Assembly: GCF_000699445.3 (NCBI RefSeq)
Contig: NC_067202.1
Location: forward strand, 9,109,458-9,173,457
Source: Schistosoma haematobium
Taxonomy: Eukaryota; Platyhelminthes; Trematoda; Strigeidida; Schistosomatidae
Direction: 5' to 3'
DNA length: 64,000 nucleotides
Position numbers and translations under genes: made by a program. The notes beneath the pieces were generated by a model. It was not told the origin of the DNA, did no database searches, and saw only the letters and a program-made list of their open reading frames with translations. Positions 48,240-63,200 of this stretch are shown here, in pieces. The first letter of the stretch is position 1; each line of letters opens with the position of its first letter.

Positions 48240-51200
48240 TTGTAAATCTATTCATAACATATGACTCAAATTGTGTTGATCTAGAAAATTAACTTCTAAC
48301 TAAAATTATGGAAACAAATCACTAAAACAATACACATTAATGATATGATGTAGTGAATGCTACTTATGCTGACAGATATAAGTACTATGTAGCACCAATT
48401 GGGAGTGAAATGTCTGGCAGCAGAAGATTGAATTGAAGAGAGCAGAAAAGAAATCGCAGAACACTCAAAATAACAACAGAATTAAAGGCATAGTGGAGTG
48501 TGTAGAGCCTAACGTAATAAAGATATGGAAATGATGTACTTAATGTATGATTTTCATATTTTTTACTAGGCCGCTGTGTAATTTTGCATTGAATAAAAAT
48601 TGGTATTCCCCACCTGAGTTCTTGTTTACCACAATGTTGGAAATAAAATTGATGAATATTTTAGTGTTCATCCATATAGAGAACCATGTTTGTTAATTTT
48701 TTAGAGCTCTTTTACTTGACTGGTCATTTGAACATTTGCTGTTCTAGATCCGGTTATACTCGTCTGTACCTTTCTTGGGTTCATCAACGCAATGTACCTT
48801 CATTCTAGTGGTAATATTCACATTAAACTCTATCCGTCTACCCATTATAACTCTGAAGCATTACTTCTGAGTTTCAATGAAAGATGTATTCCAATAAATT
48901 TTCCATTTCAATAAGTCCAAAAGATTTTACTATAAAAATCTCATACGTTGTTGATCAATCATAAATTTATTAATTGTTTTATATGTATAGTAGAGTTAGT
49001 GCATACTAATTACGTTATTTTAAAATTTTTATACGGTTTGAACGTTCTGAGTTTGAATCCTGGTCGAAATTCTCTCACTTGTGTCTTGAGCTTAAGCCTA
49101 ATTAACCGTGAAGTTTAAATTTCAACCAATAATTCACGAAGATGGATCTTACTTTGTTTATCTGAGACTATAAAGCCACTGTCATTAACATTTGAATAAT
49201 AATAACAATCGATTACTTCATTTAGAAAATTAACCAAATAAGTGTTTTACATTTATCCGATTGTTTACTTCAGTGCTTGCAGGTTTTCCATGGTGGTTTA
49301 GCTTAAATTGACTCATGATCTCAACTATTAAAATTACAATAATATCCGCAAAACCCCTCATGATATTATTCAACATATACTCACTAGTGACGGTCTTCAA
49401 GAGATATTTCCCGAAGGTCTGGTGAGGAGCCGTGACCGGTGGGGTTCAACCGAGTCTGTTGTGAGATAGTAACTCACTGAAAACAATGATAGACGTGTCG
49501 CTCAATTTAGTGAATTATTGGAAGTTAGACATTAACACCGTTGGATGTCGGTCAGCTCAGTGGTTTAGAGGTTGGGGGTCCGCACGAGACCGATAGGTTC
49601 TGGGTTCGAATCCCGCGAGGTGAGATCGTGGATGTGCACTGTTGAGGAGTCCCATACTAGAATGAAACGGCCGTCCAGTGCTTCCAGGTTTTCCACAGTG
49701 ATATAGTTTCAAGTGATTCACGAATTCAACTACTAAATTACTATAATATCCACAAAACCCCTTCTGATACTCATTAATTGTAATACAAAATATTTCATTC
49801 ATTTAAGAATTATTATTATATACCCATTAAATAAAACTTAGATTTAATTAATATTATATATACATGTATGTATATCAAATTTTGACAGATTCAATTAATT
49901 CGAAAATTTGGTTAGAAGTTTATCGTTTACCAGTAGATGCATGGATGAAAGAAATTTTACCAGTCGTTCAAGAATTTCAAAATGTAAGAACATTCACATC
50001 AAGTGTGGAAACTTCAACTGAGGTGAGTAATTGTTTGTTAATTAAGAATTATGATTATTTATTTTACGATCGAATAGTGTATGATTTGTAGTAGTAGATT
50101 GTTTGGTGAGACTTTAATTTATGGACAACCTTGGAGCGACACTAGACTGACCTTGAGAGTGTCCACTTAATAACTACGATCAAATGAGGGTTATAAAGCT
50201 GTGTGAGGAACTATAATTATAATTTACAGTTGACAGTCAAGTTTACGAATTAGATTTCGGGTTTTCATCACGAACTGACATCAGCTATAATGCCAAAACT
50301 CTATTTATCCAAATGGATGAATGAATTTGGCGCGAAAATCCGAAACCTGTTATCTTATACGTGATTGGTTCGTATATATATATACGTATAATATATTCAT
50401 TATCATTTGGACTTAACAAGGAGAATGATTAATTCATAGGCACCAATGCCATGTTTGGACTTGGTAGTTCCAAATAAAGTGAGCATTATGTAGAGAGTTA
50501 GTAATAAATATATTTTTGTCATATTCCAATGAGTAGAAATATTGTATTTTTGACGTTTCGTAACTTAATTCAGGCCACTTCTTCAGAGTAAATAAATACC
50601 CAAAATTCGGTTTTTTATTTACTATGAAGAAGTAACTTACATTGAGTTGCGAAACATCAGAAATACAATTTTTCTACTCATTGAGATATGACAAAAAGTA
50701 TGTTTAATAATGATTAATTAAATTTAACTTTGTAAATCATATTGTTTATATTGTGTTTAAACTTATCAGGGTAACTAAATGTATGCACTGCTCTTGATTT
50801 GAGTCCGCATGACTATCGTAACCAATGGTTGGAGACTCTGGGTGACATGGATCAGAATCGATCACAATGGTGCAGGTGCATACACTCTCTGTCTTCCTTT
50901 AAACTATGAGATTAAAGTCGCTTCATATCTTTCTTCCTACGATCTAATTCTTTCTTTCTGTACTAAATCTTTATATGCAATTTTTCTTTCATATATAATC
51001 ACCATTGAAATAACTACTTCTATGAATCCGGTGTTCATCCTGATGTGCTGATGAGGTATGGCAACTTGAATCGATACATATATGTACTCGGTCCTACGTT
51101 GTAGCTGATTGACTGACTAAATTTAGATATCTTTTATTCTAACATCAAGATCCATATAATCAATAGAGATTTCGTAACTGTCAATGTTCTGGCGCATATT

Positions 51201-54200
51201 AGGGTTTATTGTCAAAAAATGTATTAGAATAAGACTATTTATTAATCGACTATTAATAAATTAGATAATTTAGAAGAAAAAAAACAACTCATATTTATTT
51301 TATTCTAGGAGATAACCATTAATCTGATCGAACGAAAATCATTTTATGAAAATCAATTTCAGCTTAGTTCACCTATGTTATTAGGGAGAATTAAATATCC
51401 AGTAATGCCGCCAAGTGAGAAAGTTTTTGAAATCACATCGTGTTTTATTATCATTATTTTAAACAACAATTTTTTTAATTTAATGGGAAAATACAAGTAA
51501 GCAATACCAAGCAAATTTAAAACTTCACCCTATTACACAAACAGGTGGCTATCAGCACTCAGTAACTAAGTGGATAACGCGATGGCGTTTGAAACGAACG
51601 GTGCTAGGTTCGAGTCCCGGAGTGAACATCAGCTCTGAGATGCAAGTACATCCAGCTGACGCATCCCAAATAGGTTCCTACTGCTAGTCACTATCCACCT
51701 TCGCTTTTCTTATAAACAAGTTTTTAACATATTCTATTCAACTCTGAATAAAACTCATTTGAACTTTTAAGCGTTTCCATAAATTCAAATTATGTAATGA
51801 GAAGATAATTCACCAAAATTATATAATATATTAGTGCAATATATTTCGGAGAGTCTTATCACACATTAACTTTCTAAGGCATTTAAATATGAAAAATCAA
51901 AGGTCGACTAGACAAATAAGAAGATAAGTGAATAACAGAGACAATAAGGAAAATACATGAAAAACAATATGAATAACACTACTGTAGATAATAAAACAAT
52001 ATTAATGGAGTAGATTTAGTGTAAGAACAAATTGTTTTTAAACAAACAAAATGGTTTTAACGTTTGTATATCAGGAGCTTCATTAAACCTAACCTAGGAG
52101 TTGTCTGGGTTGGATGTTAGACAGTACTGTGATATCTATGATCTAAATGTGACAACAAAATACTATGATATGACTAAGGTTGAGGTTGATATAACTCGAC
52201 TCAAACAGAACGACAAACATTACTGGTAGATGATAATATATTTGTCTATTCAAAATCGAAGACTTTTTTTCATTTCTTAATAGTACACTGATTCACTTGC
52301 ATTAATTATTCAATAAAGAAATGTATCATTAAAATAAAACAAACAAAATATTACAATAAAACTAATCCTAAACAAAATGTTACACAATCAATAAATGAAT
52401 AAGTGTTATCCAATGCACTTTGGTTTTTAATGATTTCCTGAATGATATCTGTGTTGAGTGAACAAAACTAGCTTAAAATTATAACTGAATGTCTTAGTAA
52501 ATGAGTTCGCCCAAAAGAAGACTAGTTGTCGGTTAATCGACAAATTCGCGATCGTTTAAATGGTATATACTATGAAATCGTGCGTCCAGTAACTAGGTGG
52601 GATTTCAATATATTCCTCCATTATTAATTCAAAACAATTTTGTTATAAATGAATTGATAAATATTTAGCAGATCTACTGGTGATTCCAATTTTCAATTTC
52701 ATAAATTTAAATAATCCGAAAATAATTTTAATTATCCATTAGTGTTATTTCAAATACTGCAATCAGTTAACAAAAACTGTTTCTATCAGTTAGGGGTTAT
52801 GGAGATTATTAAGTTTTTGATTGAGATCATGAATCGATTGATATTAGACCATCGTTGGAAACCATGTGCTCATTAGTGACTAGCTTCGTGAAGGAGTTCT
52901 CGGAGTTCCACTGAGAAGCCGTGATCAGTAGAGCTAATCCATGTCAGGTAGAGACAGGTATCTTCCTCAGACAATAGCTGGTCGCACAATTGAATTGGTG
53001 AATTAGTTGAAATTAGACATTAGCACTGTCGGTGGTATAGGGGTTAGTCGCTTACACATGAGACCGAATACCCCGGGTTTGAATCCTGCGAGCGGAATCG
53101 TGGATGCGCACTGCCGAGTTCCATACTAGGACAAAGCGACTATAGGATGATTCCAGACTTTCAATGATGGTCTGACGTTGGTTGATTCACGATCCCAATC
53201 AAAAACTGTTTGTAATTACAACGTGGAACTTGGCAAGCATGAATGCTTCATATATTAGGAAGGATGGATTGTAGGAGTCAGCATATATTGGAATTAATAG
53301 AATATCCTACATTTTGTTATTCTGGCCAGAAGGTAGAGATTTAGCTAGTGAGAGAAGGCTAGATAGAGGACAATCTACAATTTGCAATAAATGGTCAACT
53401 GTTTGGAATAAATTGATAAATTCACTTATTTAAAAAAAACCTAACAATTAATAGAACATCTGTACGTTATCAAAAGTTTAGAAAACTTTACAAATATTTG
53501 TATTTCAATTGCTTGGTTCACCAGAATATGAGTTCTACATTTTATGTCTTCATTATATACTCGGTGCCCAATTTCTGTCGAACTACTGGTTTAAAATCTA
53601 ACAAACGTTCATATATATCTAAATTACATTTATTACTACTTAAAACAATTAGTCCCTTTGATAAATTTCGATAATGATATTAGAAGACGAAGATTATCAG
53701 AACTATGTGTGATATATTAGCGCAATACATTTCGAACAATCTGGTCACAAATATACTTGTTAAGAGCATTTATATATAAAAATAAAAAGTCAACTAGACA
53801 GGAAACGGGGTAAGAGGAGATAAGGATAATGATAAGAGTAATAATAATAATAATGTGAACACAAAGCGAAACCTAATCACTCTGGATAATAAGTCAAAAC
53901 CTACCCTGGTAATATTGACTTATTATCCAGAGTGATTAGGTTTCGCTTTGTGTTCACATTATTATTATTATTACTCTTATCATTATCCTTATCTCCTCTT
54001 ACCCCGTTTCCTGTCTAGTTGACCTTTTATTTTTATATATAAATGCTCTTAACAAGTATATTTGTGACCAGATTGTTCGAAATGTATTGCGCTAATATAT
54101 TACTACTTAATAAATTGAAGTAGTCTAAGATTATTAGCAAATATTTTGCCTACTATTTTTGTGTTTGCATTTACTTATTTCTGAAGGTCCTGCGTGTAAA

Positions 54201-57200
54201 TCAGTAACGGCAGCACTCAAGCAAGCTAATGATAAGGCTAATCTTTTAAGTTACTCAAATCTTGGTACTCATCTGTATTCCGATGCAATTATTGAAACAA
54301 ACCAGTTGACATTCATCGGACATCGAAATTATCCTTCCTGTTTAACAGCTCTTCCTAAACCACAGCTTGATGAGAAGAATTCAGTATTCGTCCAAGGATT
54401 CACAGAAAGCCCTGAATCTACAAAACGTGAGTTTACTAGGGCAGATAAAAGATAGAAAGAAGTGTTGATTTGATTGTTTCTGGAAGTGGTTATTTATTAT
54501 TTTGAGAAATCTAGACAATTAGATCAACTGTAAATGGTTCAAAAGAAAGAGAAAATGATGCAGAGGTAGAGTTAACTTTGATTTGCTTCGTGTCGTAAAA
54601 ATGAATGTAACACAAAGTTTCTAAAATGTTTAATACCATTATTTTCACAAGAAAAGTTAATTCTATGATGGTTAAGATTTAATACTTTGTAGCTTAGATT
54701 CATTTTCAGTATAGGGTTGTGTAGAATGCTTAGTTCACTGAAATAATGAACCTATCAATGTTAGACTACCATTGAAAACTTGGAGGCACTGAATCTCCGT
54801 TTGGTCCGAGTGAGCTTCCTCAGTAGTGTGCATCAACAGCTTCGCACATTGAAGTCAAACCCAGGACCTTCGGTCTCGAGCGCAAACGCTTCAACTCTAG
54901 ACCATTGAGCCAGTATCCAACGGTGTTGACGTCTAACTTCAATCAATCCACTATAGTGCGCAACCAGCTTACATTGGTTGGTTCATGATTTCAATGAAAC
55001 TCAAAAATCTCCACAACTGTATACTGATAATTATTATGCTCACACTAGTGACTAACTTTGAGAGGTAGGTCACGGAGTCCTAGTGAGAAGCCGAGACCAG
55101 TGAAGTTGAACCGTGTTGAGTTAAACAGTTACCCACCAAAGACAATCGAAGATAGTCACTCGACATCGTGGATTGCTTGAAGTTAGACGTAAACACTATT
55201 AGATACTGGCTCAATGGTCTAGAGGTTAAGCGTTCGTGCTCGCGATCGAAGGTCCTGGGTTCGATTCCAACGTGCAGAGTTGCGGATGCCCACTCCTGAA
55301 GAGCGCTATAGTAGGAAGAAACGGCTGTCAAGTGCTTTTAGGTTTCCATTGATAGTCTATCACTAATCAGTTCATGATTTTAGACTTACTAAAAAAATCC
55401 GCTTTGTTTTGTGTTGCTTAAAGTTATTTTAATTTGTTGTTGCATATTTTCATATTACATACACAAAAAAATAGAGATATCTGAACCCACAACAGAAAGA
55501 AGTCAACCACACTCACCAAGTTCAATAAAACATCAAACTAGAAATACAAAATCTTCTAAACGTAAACAACAGCACAAAGAACAAACAATAAATGGACGTA
55601 ATAATAAAAAAGCTGAAAAGATGAACTCTAATGTTGAAACTACCGATGCATTATCAAATAAAGACAACGATGAAAAGTCAAAAAGGAAGAATAAAACTAA
55701 TAATAAAAAACAAGAAGTTGAATTAGATATTGAAACAAATGTAAAAGATTCGGTTATTGATGGAACTGAACGAGTAGATGATTCATTGAAAAAAACTCAA
55801 CAAAATGAAGAAATTAGAAGACAGTTAGTAAAAAATTTATATGAAGCACAACCTAAATGGTAAAATTTTTACTTATAAGAAATTCTAAAGTGAATTGTAC
55901 AATGAAATAACTTTCAATAGTTAATATTTTATGACTTCCGGTTCCCCACATTGTACGAATATTCCATGTACCTCAATTAATGGTTGCTGTGGGTGTCAGA
56001 AAGGGCATCAGCCATTTAACTTCCGAAGAAACTCGGATTTTATCATGAGACGTCATAACTCTTCTAAGTGAAGGCCTTCTGACTCCTAGGGCAGAGTTTA
56101 AATGGCTTGGATTATTTTTCCTGGTTAGCGTCTTTTTAGCGAGTTAGTTGTCTACGGGATGGTGTCGCTAACCCCATGCCCAACTCTCCGCCTTTATCTG
56201 GGCTTGAGACTGGCAGTAGCCCCAGAGGGGCTCCAGGCGGAGTTATTTATTATTATACAAATTATTATGTTTGAATTATCAGAATGATTACAGAGAATTA
56301 GAAATTAACTCTAATTATAGGTCAACTATTATTTCAACTCTAACAGGGTACTTTTTCACTTAACATCAGTCATAACTATTATTATCGAAGTCTGTCAATT
56401 ATTCAACCGTGATAAACCATTTTGGAATTACTATTTGTTCTTCAAACTTTACTAATAAAACTTGACGAATGTTCAAGAACAGATAAAATAACACTAATAA
56501 TTATCATTATAGTTGGTTTGTGTGCCAACAGTCTTAAATAAACATTCGATATTTATCAGAAATTATTCTTGATATAAGATCAGAAACTGCTGTTGATGTG
56601 AAATTTTAGTGTTCGTTTTTGACAGTTCAAATGATTATTAATATTCACAGTTTTAATCATGAACTGATAACCTTTGAAAAGAAGGAAACACTGGGAAACT
56701 GTTTTGGCTTAGTTTTAAACTACTTAGTAGCGCGCAACTACGATCATACCTAGGATTATTGGTTTAATTTTCATGCTTAACCTTAACGACAGTTATTTGA
56801 CTATAGTTACATAGAAAGAATTAGTTGAAATAGATCTCCCTTTATTAAAATTTGTTGTCCAGAAGAACTGATAATTGCAGGATAATTGATTAAGCAATAC
56901 AGATAAACATTTAAGTGTATATATGGTCTGGTTTTTGACGAAAATTTGTAATGACTAGGCACCTTACTGATAATAACTGCTTTATTTAGTATCATACATT
57001 TTATTACAGGGAAGAGTTATCAGTACCAATTGTTCAATATTGTCTTGAAAAAGTTAAGAGCAAAGAATTGAGGAGAATACCACTATTCTCATTTCATTTG
57101 ATTAAGTTCTGATCAGTTATTGACATCTTATAGTATATTGAAAATTAAAAATTACTAAGTGAATTTGAAAAAAAAAACTGATATAAATGACAAACATTCT

Positions 57201-60200
57201 AATCAAACAAATGACTGAAATAGGAAATTATTTTCAGTATAAATCAGTATATGTGACCACTTAATTGTAGTCCTTTGATCATTTGTTGCTATCAATGTTG
57301 TGGAATGTATTTGAAATAATTTTTTATTAATTGGCTTAAATTTATTTACATCTTTTGTAAACTATACTGGTTGACCAGTGGAGTTCAACTGGGTTTGCTG
57401 TGAGATAGTAACTCATTGAAGACAATGATGGATGTAATGCTCAGTTAGTTGAAGTTAAACATTAACACCGTTGGATGCTGACAAGCTCAGTGGTCTAGTG
57501 GTTAAGCATTTACGCGCGAAACTGATATGACCTGGGTTGGAATCTCGCGAGGCGAAATCGTGGATGCGCACTGCCACTGAAGAGTCCCACAGTAGGACGA
57601 AGCGGACGTCAAGTGCTTCCATGGTGTTCTAGCTTCAATTGATTTATGATCTCAACTACTAAAATATACTGCGGTATGCTTAAAACATTTTCTAACTTAA
57701 GTCATTTGTGTGAGTATTTTCACTTAATATTTATAATTATGATTTTTAATTATTACAAGTTGTGAGTAGTTGATAAAAACCTGAGAAAATTATTAGGAAG
57801 AAGTAAAATAGATGTTAGTTCTATGAGTTGTAGTGTGTAGTGTGTAAATTAACTCTTATCAACAGTGTTATTTTTCTTCCTTGCATCAGGCCATATCAGT
57901 CTAGTTCTGTCAAATGAGTAGCATATAACAGCCTGTATAACAATCCTAACAAACCATTAGGAGCACCAATAGCATCTTGTTTAATTGCTACAAAAATTCA
58001 TGTTAACAACACATATATATGTGAATGGAGAATGTTTTTCTTTTTCAATAAGTTACCGTCAGGTTCTATTGTCATAAATCTAAATTAATGTTTCAAAAGG
58101 AATAGCCAAGTTCAAAGTAAATATGTCATTCAAAATAACAACTTGTAAAATCCAGGATTATTGGCGGGAAAATATGACATGAGGTGAGAAAAATAATAAT
58201 GTAATTGCAAATCAAAATAAGTATTTGATCTGCAATTGCATAATGAATAGAATAATATGGATTAAGTAAGATATGGTAAATAGGGGTGGGTGCCAATTAA
58301 ATTCCTCAAATGTTTACAAGCATATAAGATAAGTGATTCAGATATATTCAAGCTATGAAAATATAAAGATGAAAGCTGTACATACATTTGTCAAACTAGA
58401 CCTCTATATCACCAAAATGATTGTTGACGAATTGGATCAAAAGCTGGTCAATATAAAAGAAGCAGTTGAACATATTTTTTTGGACTCAAAGCTTCGATGT
58501 TTTGATCGGAATAGCTACTGCGTCATTTTATTCTGTTCAAACCTTTGTTCTTCTTTTCAAGTAAATTAAAGGGATTATATATACGCAATATACTACCATA
58601 CATCTAAATCGCAATTATTCTCAAGATCTTTTGGGTGTTTTTTATTGGTCAGTATTTGCCACTTATATTCCGTTGCGAAAACTTTATATCATTTTAAGTG
58701 TTATGTCCTTTATCGTCATATAATGGATGTACGAATTTTAGTGTAGTCATTTCTTGTTTGTTCAAGTTATGAACAAAGAGGTACAAGTACTTCTATTTCT
58801 GTGTATAATTTTCTAGTGCTTAATATCCCAACAAGTTGTAAGCTTTTTATAGAATTTTCGTGACCGCATACACTTGGCCATAAATATAATCTAGATCAAG
58901 AGGATTGGTTTTAACATTTACATAGTTGGAAAGACAACTGATCCAATTATCCAGCTATCTACTTTGTATTAGTTTACGGATTCTGTTTGAATCAAATCTA
59001 GTATTTGGTTCTTGAAAAGCAGATCAAACTGTATTTTATTTCAATGGTTAAGATCATAAGTCAGTTGAAGCTAGACCACCAAGGAAAACCTGGAAGCACT
59101 GGACGGCCGTTTCGTCCTACTGTAGGACTCCTCAGCAGTGCACATCCACGACCTCGCCCCCTGCGAGATCCGAACCCAGCACGTACTGATTTTCACACGC
59201 GAGTACTTAACCACTAGACCACTGAACCGGCATCCAACGGTGTTAATGTCTAACTTCAACTAATCCACCAAACTGAGCGGCACATTCACTATTGTCTTCA
59301 GCGAGTTACTATCTCACAACAGACCTGATTGAACTCCACTGGTCACTACTTCTCACTACAACTCCAGGATATACCTCTTGAAGCCAGTCACTAGTGAGCA
59401 TATGTTGATTAATATCAGATGGGTTTTGTGGATATTGTAGTAATTTCATGTTTATGCCGGTTACTCGACAAAGCATGATATTTGGTTTTCCATTTAATTA
59501 ATTATAAATCATAGATTTAAGACACTCAGTATGTAGCTATATATTATATTTTAAGGAAGTTAAACTTGTATAAATCATATAAAACTGGTTACAGTTTTTT
59601 AAAGTGTACAACAAAGAAAATGCATTTCCCTTTTTTTCTCACTTTATTATAGCTATCCATATTTTGAATTCCTGCCAATTAGTTTAACCTCTAATAGTAA
59701 ACAATCAGAAATTTCATCTTTGACCAATTTGTGTAAGTTTACAAACTTAATATATTCCCTATAGACCTAGTCATTAGAGAGAGTAATTTTTCTCGAAAAT
59801 TCCCCGATTCGCCTTTGGTATAATACTGTACTAATAAATCTATAGGTTATTCATTTTTATTCAACCGACATCAGCTTATTCATCGGTTATTGATGTTACT
59901 TACTGTAACCCCACATTGAGCATAGGCCACCGACTGGGAATCTCCTACTCTCCTTTTCAATTGTTACTAAATGATATTCATTATTTTGGTGTCTACATTT
60001 AATTTCCTGGTCAATGTGTTTTTGGGTCTTTTTCTTCTTCTTGCCTTGAGGAATACCGAGTCAAGGCTTGCTTCGTGATGATGATTTCTGCTATGTGTAC
60101 CCTATCCACGTTCTGTCTCTCCCTACTTTCCTCTTCACCTAGTTTTTTTTCCACATCAGGTTGCTGCTGATGGTATGTGGCTAACGGATCTGCAGTATAT

Positions 60201-63200
60201 TACTGTTTGTAAATACCTGTACTTTTTAGATGATGGTTGTAGTAGCCTTTTAAGTTTAAGCTCCGTACACTAAAACTGTCTTGTTGTTTGTATTGAAAAT
60301 TCTGGCTTTGGTGGTGACTGATAGTTGTTTTGAGTTGCAGATGCTGTTCATTTGTAAGGATGCTGTCCTTGCTTGGCTAATCTTTGCCTTTACACCGTCA
60401 TCGAATATCCCTTGTTCATCAATGGTACTGCCTAGGTGTGTAAAACTTTCCATCTCTTCCAGAGCATCTCCATTAAGTGTGACTTGGATGGTGCTTATTA
60501 TGTTGTATTTTAAGATCTTGTTTTCTCCCTTGTGTATGTTGAGATTATTGATATCGATGAATGCGAACATAATTACAGTCAATATTGGTTGTATACTGAA
60601 ATAAATACTATCAACAAATAATAAAAATTATAGTTTCCTTGATTTGTCGCATTACACTAATTCCTCAGCTAATTTATTATCGCTTCATTTTTTCTGTGAA
60701 ATGTATCGGAGTCGAATTTATGAGTGGTTTAGCATGACTGTATATTGTACTGATTATTTCTTTCTTTCTATTTCATGGCTTTGTTACTCCGTAGAATGGC
60801 CTCTTTCTACTGCCCACATTTAAGTAATTTCAAACTTACGCTTACATTTTTATTGTTAAACTGGTGCTTAACGATTCATAGTAGCCAACAGATTATGAGC
60901 CCAATTTTATGCTCACAATTATTATTTTATTCTTTTTACATAGCCATTGGGAATAATTAAATGATTCGAAAGTTCAAACTTACGCTTACGGTTTTTGCAT
61001 CTACATTCATATGTAATTACTCTTAGTGATCAACTGATTTGCATTCTTTAGTTCTTTTATCGATTTACTAGCAACTTTTCTCTGATATTGATTTTATATT
61101 CAAATGTTTAACTGAGATGTTGTTTGTTCGAAAAAAGTCTTGAAGGAATTGTCAGTTCATCATCCTGTTTTACAGTCTAGCTCGGTACTACTGAACCATG
61201 AATGACCTCTTTTAAGACTGAGATATTTATATTTGATTAGTCGACGAGTATCGACCATTGTCACTTTTGTTTAGTCTTTTAGTGCTAGTCAAAATTTAAT
61301 GTGGTCACTAATCTAAGTAACTCAAATCACATTAAATATGTTCAGGTGTTTGATGCTTTTGGCTAGTCGGAATCATTATTTATGTCAGTACTTAGCCACT
61401 GATGAGGAACTAATTGAAACTAATATCACTTCATTCAAATTGTATCTTTATTATATATTCACTTTAAGTAAATTATGAATGATTAATCACTCTACAAATC
61501 TTACAGAAACACTTTTATCTTGAATTTCATTTCATAGTCATTTATAATGACGTAAACTTTTCTAGTCTGAATAACAATGATACAGTCGTGTACATTTTTG
61601 TACGAATGTTGTTTTTACGTAAGAAAACAACGTCTTTTTCACCATTTCACCATAGTTGAATGATCAAGAATTGCTACATTTGGGTTCTATCAAACTAGAA
61701 AGTGATGGTTTCTGATTTTGTAGGGAAGTTTGTACTGTTTTAAAAGAATTATAGAAAACTTTCGTCCATAACCAGTAACGGAATCACTATTAGTCAGAAT
61801 GTTCACTAGGGTTTTTTGACATTCTCAGTCTAAATAACTATTTCAAGTGCGGATATTTATTTATGCTCTAAATGTATTACTGTAAAACATAAGTCTTAGT
61901 AAGACAGTATATGCAAAATGTTCATGATAGAGTGGTTTGGTAATTGAAAATGATGTTTGTTAGGATGATTATGATTTCATTATCATCAAATAAGCTTTAA
62001 ATTGTTTCATACATGTCTAGAAGGACCTATATATTACTGTTCGACAGTTAATAATCCTAAGTTTTCATGAAATTTTGATTGAAAAACAAATAGCCAATGA
62101 CTTTCTTATGATTTAAGATTATTCGTTGTAAACAATCAGACATTGCAAAATAAATAACTGACTTTTATTCATGACTGATAATCGTTTCTTAATTTCTTTT
62201 GTAGCCTACTCTGGATCGATTTGTGTTTATTGGTCCAGATCATGTTATCTTTTCTTTTATCCTTTAGATAAATTCTCTAAAAGTAAGATTTTTATAAATA
62301 AAGTATTTATTGTTTGCTTTCCCTTTGGTATCTTTATGTTTTCAGATTGTATGGATAAAGAAACCACAAAAAAAACAATCCAGATTAGTTTGGTGAATCG
62401 AAACGGCTTTAAACACATTTTCAGAGTGTTTAGGCTAGGGTAGTAAAAGCTCAGGTGTTCAGTCATCTTTTACTCTACCCAGCTTTGTTAACTTGTCAGG
62501 AGATATCAGTTTAGAGATTACTTTAATGGAGTAGGTGTATAATCAATATTTTCAAAATTCATTAATATGTATCTTGGTATCGAGTTCTTTTCTATAATCT
62601 TGATTAGTATCATTTTACGGGTCGTTGAAAACGTTATGTTTTTATTAAGCCGGTAATAAATTGTAACAAACGTTCGTAAGTTGGTCAATTTATAATTTAC
62701 CGTTAACGTAACTGAATTATGGGGGTCAAAAACAATCCATTCAAATGAGTCTCAATCAATAATTATTCAAGTTTGATGTAAAGTAACAGATATCTTTTAT
62801 TCGCATGATGACCACAGATCATCATTGGTCACATGATTTTGAATACCGAACAAGTGAACTAAGTCATATCCATAGGATGACTACAAATGCAATAAACATT
62901 CCATTAAGTTTAAAACCTCGAACTAATTCCACTCATCATTCATTTAAACTGTTATACTTAACTTTTCAATTTGTCAGATCAGTAAGATAAACCTACTTGG
63001 TGCACCTCTACTACACTTAATTTTGTTTACGTTTAATTTCGTCAAGCTCTTCAACCAACGTATTTAATAAACAGTGTTACTAGAACTGTGACAATTTGTA
63101 TATCTTGATATTGTTATCATGTCTGTATGAACATGTATGCTGGATCACATGTGACAGCCCACACACGTACTCCTCTCTCTAGCTTAAATGTTAGTTGTTT

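Noticed and set aside
49557..49802. 81-codon minus-strand frame and similar frames at 55080-55331 and 59005-59259
   Set aside because: They read through SINE copies and recur only because the repeat recurs.
55200..55272. Candidate tRNA gene (good A and B boxes)
   Set aside because: The sequence is the head of a SINE present in several diverged copies. It does not fold into a clean cloverleaf with a proper acceptor stem by eye.
62171..62443. 90-codon frame with hydrophobic segments
   Set aside because: No start context, splice support or similarity. It is in an intron and its membrane-like look follows from AT-rich codons.
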